Positions 35,038-44,094 of a stretch of DNA of 64,000 nucleotides are shown one piece after another. A model generated the notes under the pieces. That model saw only the letters and a list, made by a program, of their open reading frames with translations, had not been told where the DNA came from and ran no database searches. This stretch comes from Fluviicola sp. (GTDB lineage Bacteria; Bacteroidota; Bacteroidia; Flavobacteriales_D; Crocinitomicaceae). Position 1 is the stretch's first letter. Each line of letters begins with the position of its first letter. Made by a program: the position numbers and the translations under genes. The stretch covers positions 1-64,000 of the forward strand of contig JAGOAZ010000011.1 in assembly GCA_017983675.1 (NCBI GenBank). Direction: 5' to 3'.

Positions 35038-36089
35038 GATCTTGCGCTTATTTGTGATTTACGTTCTTTTAGTAGCGCTTTATTAATTTGTTTGACCAAT
35101 TGAGGACCTTCGTAAATAAAACCAGTGTAGATCTGAACCAATACAGCACCCGCTTTGATTTTCTCTAAAGCATCAGAAGCGCTGTGTATTCCACCAACAC
35201 CGATTATAGGAAAAGCATTCTTGGATTTTGAACTCAAATAAGCGATCACTTCCGTTGAACGTAAACGAACAGGCTTACCAGAAAGTCCTCCAGCACCTAT
35301 TTCATCAATACGTGCGTCAGGTGTTTGAAGATTTTCCCGAGAAATAGTCGTATTTGTAGCGATGACTCCAGCAATTTTAGTTGTAGCAACTATTTCAATG
35401 ATGTCATCTAATTGTTCATCTGTTAAATCGGGAGCAATCTTTAAAAAAATCGGTTTTGCAGAATGAATTTCAGATCGTTTATCCATCAACGCTTGAAGCA
35501 AATCGGTCAATGGCTTTTTATCTTGTAAGGCTCTTAAATTAGGGGTGTTTGGTGAAGAAACATTGACAACAAAATAATCGACATGCTGTTCCAACGCCAA
35601 GTAACACTTCAAATAATCTGATTCAGCTTCTTCGTTAGGAGTGACTTTATTTTTTCCAATATTTCCTCCAATAATACAAGATGGTTGCATTTTCTTTAAG
35701 CGTTCAACGATTACTTCTGCCCCGTCGTTATTGAATCCCATTCGATTGATTATTCCTTCATCGGCAATTAATCGAAACAAACGCAGTTTTGGATTTCCAT
35801 CTTGTCCAACAGGTGTTACTGTTCCAATTTCCACAAAACCAAAACCACATGCAGCCAATTCATTGATTGCTAAGGCATTTTTATCAAACCCTGCAGCTAA
35901 ACCTACCGGATTAGGGAATGTAATTCCTGCAACAGTTGTTTGCAAAATTGGATCGTTCAATTGAAAACGTTTCTTCCAAAAAAAACGAACAAAAGGAACT
36001 TTCAACCAAAATTTCAATAATGAAAATGTAAAATAATGCGCTTTTTCAGGATCGAAACGGAAAAGAATACTTTTGATGAAAGAATACAT
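35034..36089 (-). CDS. pyrD: Dihydroorotate dehydrogenase (quinone), class 2
   Basis: 351 aa from ATG 36089; a longer frame to 36134 runs into the terminator hairpin and is rejected. The membrane-associated N-terminal helix ([24 protein letters not shown]) is typical of class 2. FMN and catalytic motifs: [54 protein letters not shown] (catalytic Ser) and [20 protein letters not shown]. It passes electrons to menaquinone in pyrimidine synthesis. Confidence 0.96.
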   Translation of the reverse strand: MYSFIKSILFRFDPEKAHYFTFSLLKFWLKVPFVRFFWKKRFQLNDPILQTTVAGITFPNPVGLAAGFDKNALAINELAACGFGFVEIGTVTPVGQDGNPKLRLFRLIADEGIINRMGFNNDGAEVIVERLKKMQPSCIIGGNIGKNKVTPNEEAESDYLKCYLALEQHVDYFVVNVSSPNTPNLRALQDKKPLTDLLQALMDKRSEIHSAKPIFLKIAPDLTDEQLDDIIEIVATTKIAGVIATNTTISRENLQTPDARIDEIGAGGLSGKPVRLRSTEVIAYLSSKSKNAFPIIGVGGIHSASDALEKIKAGAVLVQIYTGFIYEGPQLVKQINKALLKERKSQISARS

Positions 36090-36115
36090 GTTTTTTTTCT
36101 CAAAGGTATAAACAC

Positions 36116-36150
36116 AAAACGAGGTAATCAACATGGACTACCTCGTTTTT
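36116..36150 (-). terminator. Intrinsic terminator between the DUF6089 gene and pyrD
   Basis: AAAACGAGGTA (36116-36126) pairs with TACCTCGTTTTT (36139-36150). Read on the minus strand it ends the DUF6089 transcript; the A-run on the other side gives T after the hairpin. Confidence 0.85.
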
Positions 36151-36169
36151 ATTAATTATTTGTAGAAAT

Positions 36170-37111
36170 TTAGAATTTAGAACGCAATTTCGCTTGTTTG
36201 TAACGTAAACGTTTTGTGCCAACCTGTTTAAATGTGATGTTCTTTGTTAGGGTAAAATTCACATAAATAAGACCATCTAATTGCTTATCTCCTCGTTGTG
36301 AACCAGGCTCAAACCATGATGGTGTCATAGCTGGATTTGACAAAGCAGCAGATTCTGGTCCAACTTGAGCAAGTAAAATTGCGGGATCATAATACTTACC
36401 ATGAACATCATCAATATAATCTGAAAACGTTTTGATGTAAGAAATTTCAATACCGATTCGCCAATAACGTGTAATCCCCATGCGCATACCAATTCCCATT
36501 GGGATAGTTGCTGTTATACGTTTGTAAGGAGTTGCACCACCAGGTAAACCTTGTCCTTCTGTCTTTAAATCGTGTAAATTATACCATTCACCATTATATT
36601 GTGCTTGCGGATTAAATAATAAAACGCCTACACCTGAAAAAAGATAAAGCTGTTCATTTCGTTCACGAAAACCTTTTAATCCTGGTATTTTATAGCGTCT
36701 ACCAAATTTTTCATTTGCTAATATGATGTATTCAAAACGTTGTGATACATTTAAAATTGGAGATCGGAAATGTAAGTTACGGTTAAATCGAATTGGTTCA
36801 TTTGTTTTCGCATCACTACCTTTGATCATTCCAAAATTCATGATACTGGTTGTTGAAAAATACGGATGAAAACGGTATCGAAAACCTATTGATCCTCCGA
36901 AACTAGATGATTTAAAATCGTAATCTTTTGGACTAAAATCTGTTCCAATTTGGTCAGCTCCACCCAAATCACCTAAAAAACCTGTCGTACCAAAACCAAA
37001 CACAAGTTCTTTTTTATTCATCGACCAATTACGTTGGGTGTTGAAATATTGCCCAAATAGATGTGGAACTGAAATAAATAGTAGAAGTACTGCTACGAGC
37101 GTTTTTATCAT
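36170..37111 (-). CDS. DUF6089 outer-membrane beta-barrel protein
   Basis: 313 aa with a signal peptide (1-20, SVPHLFGQ). The mature protein is a chain of amphipathic strands typical of small beta-barrels: ELVFGFGTTGFLGDLGGADQIG, GGSIGFRYRFHPYFS, ITATIPMGIGMRMGITRYWRIGIEISYIKTFSDYIDDVHGKYYDP, and an unusually basic C-terminal tail (KRLRYKQAKLRSKF). The pattern fits the DUF6089/PorT-like group in Bacteroidota. Function unknown. Confidence 0.8.
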   Translation of the reverse strand: MIKTLVAVLLLFISVPHLFGQYFNTQRNWSMNKKELVFGFGTTGFLGDLGGADQIGTDFSPKDYDFKSSSFGGSIGFRYRFHPYFSTTSIMNFGMIKGSDAKTNEPIRFNRNLHFRSPILNVSQRFEYIILANEKFGRRYKIPGLKGFRERNEQLYLFSGVGVLLFNPQAQYNGEWYNLHDLKTEGQGLPGGATPYKRITATIPMGIGMRMGITRYWRIGIEISYIKTFSDYIDDVHGKYYDPAILLAQVGPESAALSNPAMTPSWFEPGSQRGDKQLDGLIYVNFTLTKNITFKQVGTKRLRYKQAKLRSKF

Positions 37112-37216
37112 CTTTTTTTTGTTTTGTTGGTAGTAAATCCGATGCTAAATTACTTTTTTTATTTGATGTAAACAAAAAAAACACTGTGATTTATACAAAC
37201 TTAACTGTTGAAAAGA

Positions 37217-37250
37217 TAAAAAAATAGGCTCACCAATATTGTGAGCCTAT
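37217..37250 (-). terminator. Intrinsic terminator after the ECF-like sigma factor gene
   Basis: A 10-bp perfect stem (37224-37233 with 37241-37250), 7-nt loop, and on the minus strand a following T-run from 37223 downward. Confidence 0.85.
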
Positions 37251-37271
37251 CAAAAGTTATTGCGATTTTTT

Positions 37272-37856
37272 CTATGCTGCATTTTTAGTAGATAAGAAAC
37301 AACTTCTCAATTTTTCTAAAGCACGAAACGTTTTTACTTTCGCGTTATTTTCGGTTAAACCTAATTGCTCCCCTATTTCTTTGAAACTCAATTGCTCGAA
37401 AAAACGCAATTCTATTAATTGTAACTGCTCAGCTTTCAAAAATTGCAAGGCAGCTAACAAGCGTTTACGGTTAACTTCTTGCTCGTCAGAATCAGAAAAC
37501 ATTTCTTCAAAACCAGCTAATTGAATGGTTTCAATTTGAACTGTATGCTTGAATTTGTCATCTCTAAATTGTTGATACAATTCGCTTTTAGCAATGCGGT
37601 ATAACCATGAGCCGAATGGAACACCACGAAATTCATATTGATGAATCTTGTTGATTGCTTTGATAAAAACTTGAGAAACTAAATCATGAGCGATTTCTTG
37701 ATCGGCTACACGTTGCTTCAAATACCTTAAAATTGGCGTGTAATACTTTCTGTAAAGTGGTTCAAACTTTTTTGGGTCTAACTTCGCCTGAGTTACCCAC
37801 TGCAATTCTTCACGGAGCGCATCCGGAGTTTGATGGAAATAAGCACTAACTGACAT
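37272..37856 (-). CDS. RNA polymerase sigma-70 family (ECF-like) sigma factor
   Basis: 194 aa. Region 2: FEPLYRKYYTPILRYLKQRVADQEIAHDLVSQVFIKAINKIHQYEFRGVPFGSWLYRIAKSELYQQFRD. Region 4: LQLIELRFFEQLSFKEIGEQLGLTENNAKVKTFRALEKLR. No regions 1 or 3, as in ECF factors. No anti-sigma gene is adjacent, which is unusual for ECF groups that sense envelope stress. The upstream gap holds a single TGTTACAAATGC box similar to the XRE boxes. The leader region lacks an obvious TAnnTTTG box. Confidence 0.9.
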   Translation of the reverse strand: MSVSAYFHQTPDALREELQWVTQAKLDPKKFEPLYRKYYTPILRYLKQRVADQEIAHDLVSQVFIKAINKIHQYEFRGVPFGSWLYRIAKSELYQQFRDDKFKHTVQIETIQLAGFEEMFSDSDEQEVNRKRLLAALQFLKAEQLQLIELRFFEQLSFKEIGEQLGLTENNAKVKTFRALEKLRSCFLSTKNAA

Positions 37857-37998
37857 GGTTTTAATTTTTGGGTTTGCATTTGTAACATGGGGTTTATTCT
37901 AGAACGCAATTTATTTAAAAATATTGTTTCATCGAACATTTTTAACATTTCAATGAACATTTATTTTTTCATCCCCAAATATTCTCGTGCAATTTCTA

Positions 37999-38952
37999 CT
38001 AGTAAAACCCTTGTTTTTCCTGAAAAACAGTATCTGTAAGTGTCTGTAAAAAAAGTTCCAATGCTTGCTCCTCTTTTTTTGATAGTTGGTGTTTTTTTAT
38101 CTTTTTCGATTGATTTTCGTGATTATTCCCTCCAGCGATGTAATGTTTAACGACGCTTTTCAAATCTGGAAAACGTCCATCATGCATGTATGGAGCTGTA
38201 ATACCACAATTTCGCAAACTTGGTATTTTGAACTTTGCTATTTCCGATTGCTGACCTGTAATTCTGCTTCTTCCCATGTCAGCTTTCGCATTTATAGCCA
38301 AACCATTGTGTTCAAAATGATTTGTTGTAAAATTAGGAGCAGGATGACATGCAATACAATTTAATTCCCCTTTGAACAGCTCCCAACCTCTTTTTTCTTC
38401 GGGAGTAAAAACGGATTTTTTTCCTGTAATATATAAATCGAACTTACTTCCGCTATGACTTAACGTGCGTTCAAAAGCTGCAATAGCACGTGTCAAAACA
38501 TATGCATCAATTGGTCTACCATAAGCTTTCTGCGCTAAAAATGCATAGTTAGAATTTTTTTTCAACCGTTGAATTACTTGTTTCAATGAGGCGTTCAGTT
38601 CATTTCGATCCAAAAGAGGTGCTAAAACTTGTCGTTCTAAAGTTGGAAGTCCTCCATCTGCATGAAAAAACCTTTGATTTTTTACTGAAATAATGGATGG
38701 CGTATTTCGAAATGCTTTTCTCCCAAAAACACCGGATGAAAATGCAACAGTATCAGCAAACGCATGATTTGGTTGATGACAACTCGCACAGGAAATAGTT
38801 TTGTTTGCAGATAAATTTGTATCAAAAAACAATAGTCGTCCCAATGATTCACGTGCAATAAGTGATTCTGTTTCAATAAAAGCACGGGTATCTTTCGAGC
38901 TTCTTGAACAAGAAATCAGCACGACTAATATCCCTAAAACATAGAATTTCAT
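37999..38952 (-). CDS. Di-haem cytochrome c peroxidase-like lipoprotein
   Basis: 317 aa from ATG 38952, chosen because the signal peptide and lipobox (LVVLISC) start there; the open frame continues 49 codons upstream without support. Two haem-binding motifs are visible: ISCASCHQPNHAF (CxxCH, near 65) and LNCIACHPAPNF (CxxCH, near 213). LGRLLFFDTNLSANKTISC and MHDGRFPDLKSVVKHYIAGGN are typical of the CCP/MauG family. It would reduce hydrogen peroxide, or oxidise another substrate, in the periplasm. Confidence 0.9.
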   Translation of the reverse strand: MKFYVLGILVVLISCSRSSKDTRAFIETESLIARESLGRLLFFDTNLSANKTISCASCHQPNHAFADTVAFSSGVFGRKAFRNTPSIISVKNQRFFHADGGLPTLERQVLAPLLDRNELNASLKQVIQRLKKNSNYAFLAQKAYGRPIDAYVLTRAIAAFERTLSHSGSKFDLYITGKKSVFTPEEKRGWELFKGELNCIACHPAPNFTTNHFEHNGLAINAKADMGRSRITGQQSEIAKFKIPSLRNCGITAPYMHDGRFPDLKSVVKHYIAGGNNHENQSKKIKKHQLSKKEEQALELFLQTLTDTVFQEKQGFY

Positions 38953-39027
38953 TACAGCTAAATTGTAAATCATCAATGAAAGTAACAATAAAGCCTGAAA
39001 TTGTAAAAGAATTTGCATTTTTGTTGC

Positions 39028-40068
39028 ATGAATAAATTGGTACAGCATTTTTTTCTTCTTTCGGTGATTGCTTTTGTAAGTTTTCGAGCTTTTGGACAAA
39101 AAGACACGATTTTACCTTATGAATTATACGACGATAAATTAGTATTGTACACTGATTTGGGATTCAATTCAGCACCTAGTTCCATCAACTATCCGTTCAA
39201 TTCAACAGTTGAAAAATTAAAACTACGCAATAATTACAATGCCTTATTGGGTTTAGGTTTTTCATACAAATGGCTTTCTTTTCGCTTTAGTCTTGCTATA
39301 CCTGGTGCTAGTCGTGCAAAATCACGTTACGGAACTTCGAATTATTACAACTTAGGTTTTGATTTCAGTTTGAAACGCTTTTTTTTCGATATCGATTTTC
39401 AAGGAAACCAAGGTTACGCTTTTAAAAATGCCTACAAATGGAATGATAGTTTGAATAAATTAAAACCAAATATTATTCGAGAAGATTTGAACACTTTCAG
39501 TTTTTCATTGAATACCTGGCATTTTTTTAATGACCGCTTTAAAATGCAACCTTTTCGTGGTTCAACAGGCGCATACACGAAAGACATTCAATCATTTTAT
39601 TTGAAATACACTTTCAATATCTACAGTATTTATTCAAATGAAAAAGCCATTATTCCTTATCAATTAATCGACAGTACAAATTCAAAGACAGGCACGTCTG
39701 CTGTTGGTGCAGTTGATTTAGGTGTCTTACCTGGTTTTGCATACGTCAAACGATTCAATGACTTTCAGATTGGAGCTATGGGAGGATTTGGAGTTGTGTT
39801 GCAAAGTAAATTGTACAAATACGATGAAAATTTGAGGAATTTTATTGGTTTAGCTCCGCGCTATGATCTGAAATTAATTGCCGGCTATAACAAACCAAAA
39901 TATTATGTTATGCTTGTTACCGATTTTGACAACAAATCAATACGCTTTAATGATTTAATTTTTAGACAAACTTATTATTCATTAAGGCTTGTAGGCGGAA
40001 TTCGTTTGGGAATTGACCGTGATAAAATAAAACTACGCCGTATTAAAATTTTCGGTCAAGAACTTTGA
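39028..40068 (+). CDS. DUF4421 outer-membrane protein
   Basis: 346 aa from ATG 39028. Signal peptide (FFLLSVIAFVSFRAFGQ). The mature protein is beta-rich with LVLYTDLGFNSAPSSINY, LGLGFSYKWLSFRFSLAIPG and GTSNYYNLGFDFSLKRFFFDIDFQGNQG, the DUF4421 pattern. It should be an outer-membrane barrel of unknown role. CATTTTTG (39016-39023, one mismatch to the -10 consensus) ends 4 nt before this ATG, supporting the start and a leaderless mRNA. Its 3' end overlaps the convergent 40043-40486 gene by 26 bp. Confidence 0.82.
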   Translation: MNKLVQHFFLLSVIAFVSFRAFGQKDTILPYELYDDKLVLYTDLGFNSAPSSINYPFNSTVEKLKLRNNYNALLGLGFSYKWLSFRFSLAIPGASRAKSRYGTSNYYNLGFDFSLKRFFFDIDFQGNQGYAFKNAYKWNDSLNKLKPNIIREDLNTFSFSLNTWHFFNDRFKMQPFRGSTGAYTKDIQSFYLKYTFNIYSIYSNEKAIIPYQLIDSTNSKTGTSAVGAVDLGVLPGFAYVKRFNDFQIGAMGGFGVVLQSKLYKYDENLRNFIGLAPRYDLKLIAGYNKPKYYVMLVTDFDNKSIRFNDLIFRQTYYSLRLVGGIRLGIDRDKIKLRRIKIFGQEL

Positions 40069-40486
40069 TGCGCCAATTTGTTCTCAAATCTCCTAAGGAG
40101 TGAACTAACGGTTGGTAAAAATAAGCATCTGGATAATTTTTTAATTCGGAAAAATGAACCAACTTCAATCCATTAGTGCTTTCCACTAAAAAATTCATGC
40201 GATTAAAAAAATCTATTCCGAATTGTTCACCTAATGACTTTATAAAGCGAACGGAAGCATCAATTGAACAACCTGAAGCACCATAAACACTTTCGTCAAC
40301 AGCTAAAACAACATGAAAATCACCAACAAGTTCAGCACTTGCTTTCAATTTGGTGCCATGAGCAGCCCATTCATTGATAAAATCAGTCAACTTTTGTGTA
40401 ATGGTGATTTTTTCAGCGCTTGTAAACGCTCTATCACTTTGGTACAACCAAACCTTAGCTGTTGCAGGAACATCGTTTAAAATCAT
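40043..40486 (-). CDS. Conserved Bacteroidota protein of unknown function
   Basis: 147 aa. I recognise the pattern ATAKVWLYQSDRAFTSAE... SVYGASGCSIDASVRFIKSLG... FNRMNFLV from Bacteroidota genomes, where it is sometimes labelled an ABC transporter ATPase. That label is not supported: there is no Walker A, signature or Walker B motif. It is cytoplasmic, compact alpha/beta, with one Cys in GASGCSID. Its ATG shares one base with the stop of the CCG-domain gene, so it is the last gene of the Fe-S operon and may be coupled to it. Confidence 0.75.
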   Translation of the reverse strand: MILNDVPATAKVWLYQSDRAFTSAEKITITQKLTDFINEWAAHGTKLKASAELVGDFHVVLAVDESVYGASGCSIDASVRFIKSLGEQFGIDFFNRMNFLVESTNGLKLVHFSELKNYPDAYFYQPLVHSLGDLRTNWRIKVLDRKF

Positions 40487-41277
40487 TATAAATCGGCAGC
40501 GTTAGCTATTAATTCAGCAACATCTAATACTTGTATTTCGTTTTCTTTGTTGAAATTCTTCAAGCCATCTGTCATCATTGTATTGCAAAATGGACAGCCT
40601 GTTGCAATAACATCAGCATTTGTAGCTAATGCGTCTTCTGTACGTTCAATATTGATTTCTTTGTTCCCTTTTTCTGCTTCTTTGAACATTTGAGCACCAC
40701 CTGCTCCACAACACAAACCGTTTGTTTTGCAGCGCTTCATTTCAACTAATTCAGCATCTAATTTTTCAATAAGTGCTCGCGGCGCTTCGTACACATCGTT
40801 TGCACGTCCCAAATAACATGGATCGTGGAAAGTGATTTTCTTTCCTTTAAATGTTTCACCATTTTCTAGCGCTAATTTCCCTTGGTTGATTAACTCTTGA
40901 ATTAATTGGGTATGATGAATCACTTCGTAATTTCCTCCTAACTCAGGATATTCGTTTTTCAAGGTATTAAAGCAATGCGGACAAGCAGTTACAATTTTCT
41001 TGATTTCGTAAGCATCCAACACTTGAATATTCATCATTGCTTGCATTTGAAATGTAAATTCATTTCCTGCACGCTTTGCTGGATCGCCTGAACAAGACTC
41101 TTCTGCACCAAGTACAGCAAAATTAACCGCACATTTATTCAAAATTTTTACAACAGCTTTTGTTATTTTTTTTGAACGGTCATCAAAACTACCAGAGCAT
41201 CCTACCCAAAATAGAATATCTGGAGTTTCACCTTTTGCCATCATTTCGGCCATTGTTGGTACATGTAACTGACTCAT
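40486..41277 (-). CDS. (Fe-S)-binding CCG-domain protein (HdrB/GlpC-like)
   Basis: 263 aa from ATG 41277, which lies 4 bases after the HAD stop; a longer frame would overlap it. Two CCG repeats carry the cysteines: VGCSGSFDD, EESCSGDPAK and TACPHCFNT in the first half; HDPCYLGRAN, GLCCGAGGAQMF and GCPFCNTMM in the second. In HdrB and related proteins these bind non-cubane 4Fe-4S clusters and handle electron transfer or disulfide reduction. With the membrane Fe-S protein in the same operon it could form an HdrDE-like quinone-linked complex (inference). Confidence 0.9.
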   Translation of the reverse strand: MSQLHVPTMAEMMAKGETPDILFWVGCSGSFDDRSKKITKAVVKILNKCAVNFAVLGAEESCSGDPAKRAGNEFTFQMQAMMNIQVLDAYEIKKIVTACPHCFNTLKNEYPELGGNYEVIHHTQLIQELINQGKLALENGETFKGKKITFHDPCYLGRANDVYEAPRALIEKLDAELVEMKRCKTNGLCCGAGGAQMFKEAEKGNKEINIERTEDALATNADVIATGCPFCNTMMTDGLKNFNKENEIQVLDVAELIANAADL

Positions 41278-41281
41278 AATG

Positions 41282-41722
41282 TTATTTTTCGAATACTTGA
41301 ATATTTGCGTTCGTATCAACTAAATTAGTGAATTTTCCTTCAAAACGCGTTGCTCTAACAATGTGATTATCTATCCAATGATAATTTCCACCTCTAGGTT
41401 TCCCCATTAATAACGCATGATAGTTGAAACCATTTTCATTCAACCAAGTTGTAGTAACCTCGCGGTGTTCTTCCACTCTAGATGTGAAAAAAGTGATGAT
41501 GTGTCCTTCGTTAAACCAATTATTAATCGTTTCAAGTGCATCTGGATACAGTGCAGCTGTTGCCATTCTTTCTGGTTCTTCGTTTGGAATATCATCACAG
41601 ATAGTTCCATCGATATCAATTAAATAATTTTTTACGTGATCAGGTAACTTTGGGGAAAGCACTTGACCATTTTCAACAACTTGAATTAAGTTTGTTTCAT
41701 TTTTCATACCTTGGTTTTTCAT
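41282..41722 (-). CDS. HAD-superfamily protein of the Fe-S operon
   Basis: 146 aa. It contains the HAD motif I YLIDIDGTICDD, motif II FFTSRVEEH, and NYHWIDNHIVRATRFEGKF. A GKPRGGNYHW loop follows LMG. It is too short for a cap domain, so it would act on a large or exposed substrate. Bacteroidota homologues have been labelled phosphoheptose isomerase, but no SIS domain is present. It lies between two Fe-S protein genes with 4-5-base gaps, so it is cotranscribed. Substrate unknown. Confidence 0.8.
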   Translation of the reverse strand: MKNQGMKNETNLIQVVENGQVLSPKLPDHVKNYLIDIDGTICDDIPNEEPERMATAALYPDALETINNWFNEGHIITFFTSRVEEHREVTTTWLNENGFNYHALLMGKPRGGNYHWIDNHIVRATRFEGKFTNLVDTNANIQVFEK

Positions 41723-41727
41723 TTGTT

Positions 41728-43041
41728 TTAATCTTCATGAATCCAGTTTCCTCTATCTGATTGAGCAAACTGCCAAGGGGCACCATTGTTTTCGATATTT
41801 GTTAGCATTCCAGCTAATTCGCTTGGAACTTTTGATTCTTCCATCACTAAATAACGACGTAAGTCGATAATGATTGAAAGTGGATCAATATTTACTGGAC
41901 ATTCTTGTACACATGCGTTACACGAAGTACATGCCCAAATTTCTTCTTCTGAAATATAGTCGCCTAATAATGACTTGTTATCATCATAATCAGCGCCATT
42001 TTTACGTTTTGCATCACCTAATTCAACCATGCGATCTCTGGTATCCATCATGATTTTACGAGGCGATAATTTTTTACCTGTTAAGTTAGCTGGACAAGAT
42101 GACGTACAACGACCACATTCGGTACAGGTATATGCATCCATCAAATTCTTCCAAGTTAAGTCTGTTATATCTTTCGCTCCAAAACGTTGTGGCACCTCAT
42201 CAGTAGCAGGTTGAGCAGCAAACGGATCAGCAGTTGGATCCATCATTAATTTTACTTCGTTGGTAACTGATTCCATGTTTGTAAACTTTCCTTTTTTCTC
42301 CAAATTAGAATAATACGTATTTGGGAAAGCCAATAAAATATGGAAATGTTTGGAATAAGGAAGGTAATTCAAGAACGCTAGTACCATGGCGAAATGTCCC
42401 CACCAACCAATTTGTTCTAAGCTATGTAAGGTGTGAAGTGACAATCCATCAAATAAAACTGGACCTAACCAAGATGAAATAGCGAAATTGTAGGAAGCAT
42501 GTCCTTCTGCAAGGTGAGCTACTTCATCCGCTCCATTCATGGTGAAGATGCACGAAACCAACACAATTTCCATGATCAAAATTAGATTCGCATCTTTTTT
42601 TGGCCATCCTGCTAATTCCTTCATGTTTAATCGAGGTAACTTCAATAAATTTCTTCGAGCTAAGAAAGCAACAGTCGCTATGAAAGCTAACAAAGACAAC
42701 ACTTCGATAAAGGAAATCATGAACGTATAGAATCCTCCTAATGCTTCAGCAAACGTTCGGTGTCCGTTAGTGATGCCATCCGTGATAATTTCTATCAATT
42801 CAATTTGAGTAATCACAAAAGCAGCATACAATGCTAAGTGCAACAAAGCTGGAACAGGACGCGTAAACATTTTCTTTTGACCCAAAGCAACCAAAGCCAT
42901 TGTTTTCCAACGCTCCGATTTTTTATCAGATCGATCAAGTTGGCGACCAAGAAGTATGTTTGAAATGATTTTTCGGATATTCCAAAAAAAGAATCCGAAA
43001 CCTGCTAAAAATAAAATGCTAAAAACTAAAATTGAAATCAT
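41728..43041 (-). CDS. Membrane 4Fe-4S protein (HdrDE/DsrK-like)
   Basis: 437 aa. The N-terminal part has about five membrane helices (residues 1-250) of the NarI/HdrE kind, with histidines that could hold haem (LHLALYAAFVI, SLHTLHSLEQIGWWGHFAMV). The C-terminal soluble part has two ferredoxin-like motifs, CTECGRCTSSCPAN (near 313) and CTSCNACVQECPVN (near 375). It would move electrons between the quinone pool and a partner, probably the adjacent CCG-domain protein. The start has no upstream alternative; 9 bases separate it from the MCE gene. Confidence 0.9.
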   Translation of the reverse strand: MISILVFSILFLAGFGFFFWNIRKIISNILLGRQLDRSDKKSERWKTMALVALGQKKMFTRPVPALLHLALYAAFVITQIELIEIITDGITNGHRTFAEALGGFYTFMISFIEVLSLLAFIATVAFLARRNLLKLPRLNMKELAGWPKKDANLILIMEIVLVSCIFTMNGADEVAHLAEGHASYNFAISSWLGPVLFDGLSLHTLHSLEQIGWWGHFAMVLAFLNYLPYSKHFHILLAFPNTYYSNLEKKGKFTNMESVTNEVKLMMDPTADPFAAQPATDEVPQRFGAKDITDLTWKNLMDAYTCTECGRCTSSCPANLTGKKLSPRKIMMDTRDRMVELGDAKRKNGADYDDNKSLLGDYISEEEIWACTSCNACVQECPVNIDPLSIIIDLRRYLVMEESKVPSELAGMLTNIENNGAPWQFAQSDRGNWIHED

Positions 43042-43050
43042 ACTTTTTGA

Positions 43051-44088
43051 TTAATCAGGAATAGTATCCAATAATTTACGTAATTTTTTCTCGTCTTTTC
43101 CACTAATTGGAACACCTTTTATTTTCCCTCCAAAGACAGAAACGTGAATGTATCTTTCAGGATGAACTTCGATGTCGTCGACTAATTCTTGTAATTCTTT
43201 GTTTGTTTTTACCAATTCGTTGAAGAGTTGGTCATCTTTCAATAATTTTCCTATGGTACCTTTTCCGCTATTTACTTCTTCCAAGGTCATATTGAGTTTT
43301 TTAATCGTCATTTGTGCATCCAAAATCACTGATTTGTAATCAACAGTTACTAGATCATCAGTAATCTTCTTGGCGTTACCAAGAATACCCGCTATTTTAT
43401 CATTACTTGCTTTTAAATTACCAGTAATGCTTTCAAGATTGGTGAAAATTCTTCCCATTTTTACACGTTCAGAAGCAACCAATGTTTCCAATTCAACAGC
43501 TACATTACCAAAACGGTGAATAGCAATTTTAACTTCTTGCATCGATTGTTGAATTTGAGAAGTAGCGGTCGTATCCCAAAATCCTTTTAATGAATTAACT
43601 GTTTTATCAACTGTACTCATTAAACCTTGTAATTTTTGGGTAATCGGATCGGCATAAGCCTTTACTTGCGACATGATATCTTGCGCTACAGTACCGTAAA
43701 TGATATCATTTGGAGCATAAAATCCTTGACTTGGCATTGGATTTAACGTCAACAACAAACCTTTGTTGAACAAATCAAACGAACCAATTTCAAGTTTTGA
43801 ACCTTTCGGAATTTTAAAATTATTTTCGCTGATATTAAATGCCACTTTTACCATTGATGCTGAATCACCTTTCGGATTGTATTCAACAGATAAAACTTTC
43901 CCAACAATTACTCCGTTGACATAAACAGAAGTGGCAGGACCTAAACCTCCTGAATTAGGAAAATAGGCAATATACTGATCGTCACCTCCTAAGAATGAAT
44001 TTCCTTTTAAAAAATTAACTCCCGCTACCAATAATCCGATGGATAAAACGGCAATAATTCCTGCTTTTAATTCTTTTGAAATTTTCAA
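43051..44088 (-). CDS. MCE/MlaD-family protein
   Basis: 345 aa. One N-terminal membrane helix (about 8-25), then the MCE domain (about 35-115: DDQYIAYFPNSGGLGPATSVYVNGVIVGKVLSVEYNP), then a long helical region with repeated coiled-coil character (150-320). MCE proteins form hexamers that carry lipids between inner and outer membrane. No MlaE/MlaF permease genes are nearby. The gene follows the amidase by 6 bases. Confidence 0.92.
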   Translation of the reverse strand: MKISKELKAGIIAVLSIGLLVAGVNFLKGNSFLGGDDQYIAYFPNSGGLGPATSVYVNGVIVGKVLSVEYNPKGDSASMVKVAFNISENNFKIPKGSKLEIGSFDLFNKGLLLTLNPMPSQGFYAPNDIIYGTVAQDIMSQVKAYADPITQKLQGLMSTVDKTVNSLKGFWDTTATSQIQQSMQEVKIAIHRFGNVAVELETLVASERVKMGRIFTNLESITGNLKASNDKIAGILGNAKKITDDLVTVDYKSVILDAQMTIKKLNMTLEEVNSGKGTIGKLLKDDQLFNELVKTNKELQELVDDIEVHPERYIHVSVFGGKIKGVPISGKDEKKLRKLLDTIPD

Positions 44089-44094
44089 AACTGT

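Noticed and set aside
40043-40486. ABC transporter ATPase label used for homologues
   Set aside because: No Walker A, signature or Walker B motif in the 147 residues.
41282-41722. Phosphoheptose isomerase label used for homologues
   Set aside because: The sequence has HAD motifs (DIDGT) and no SIS domain.
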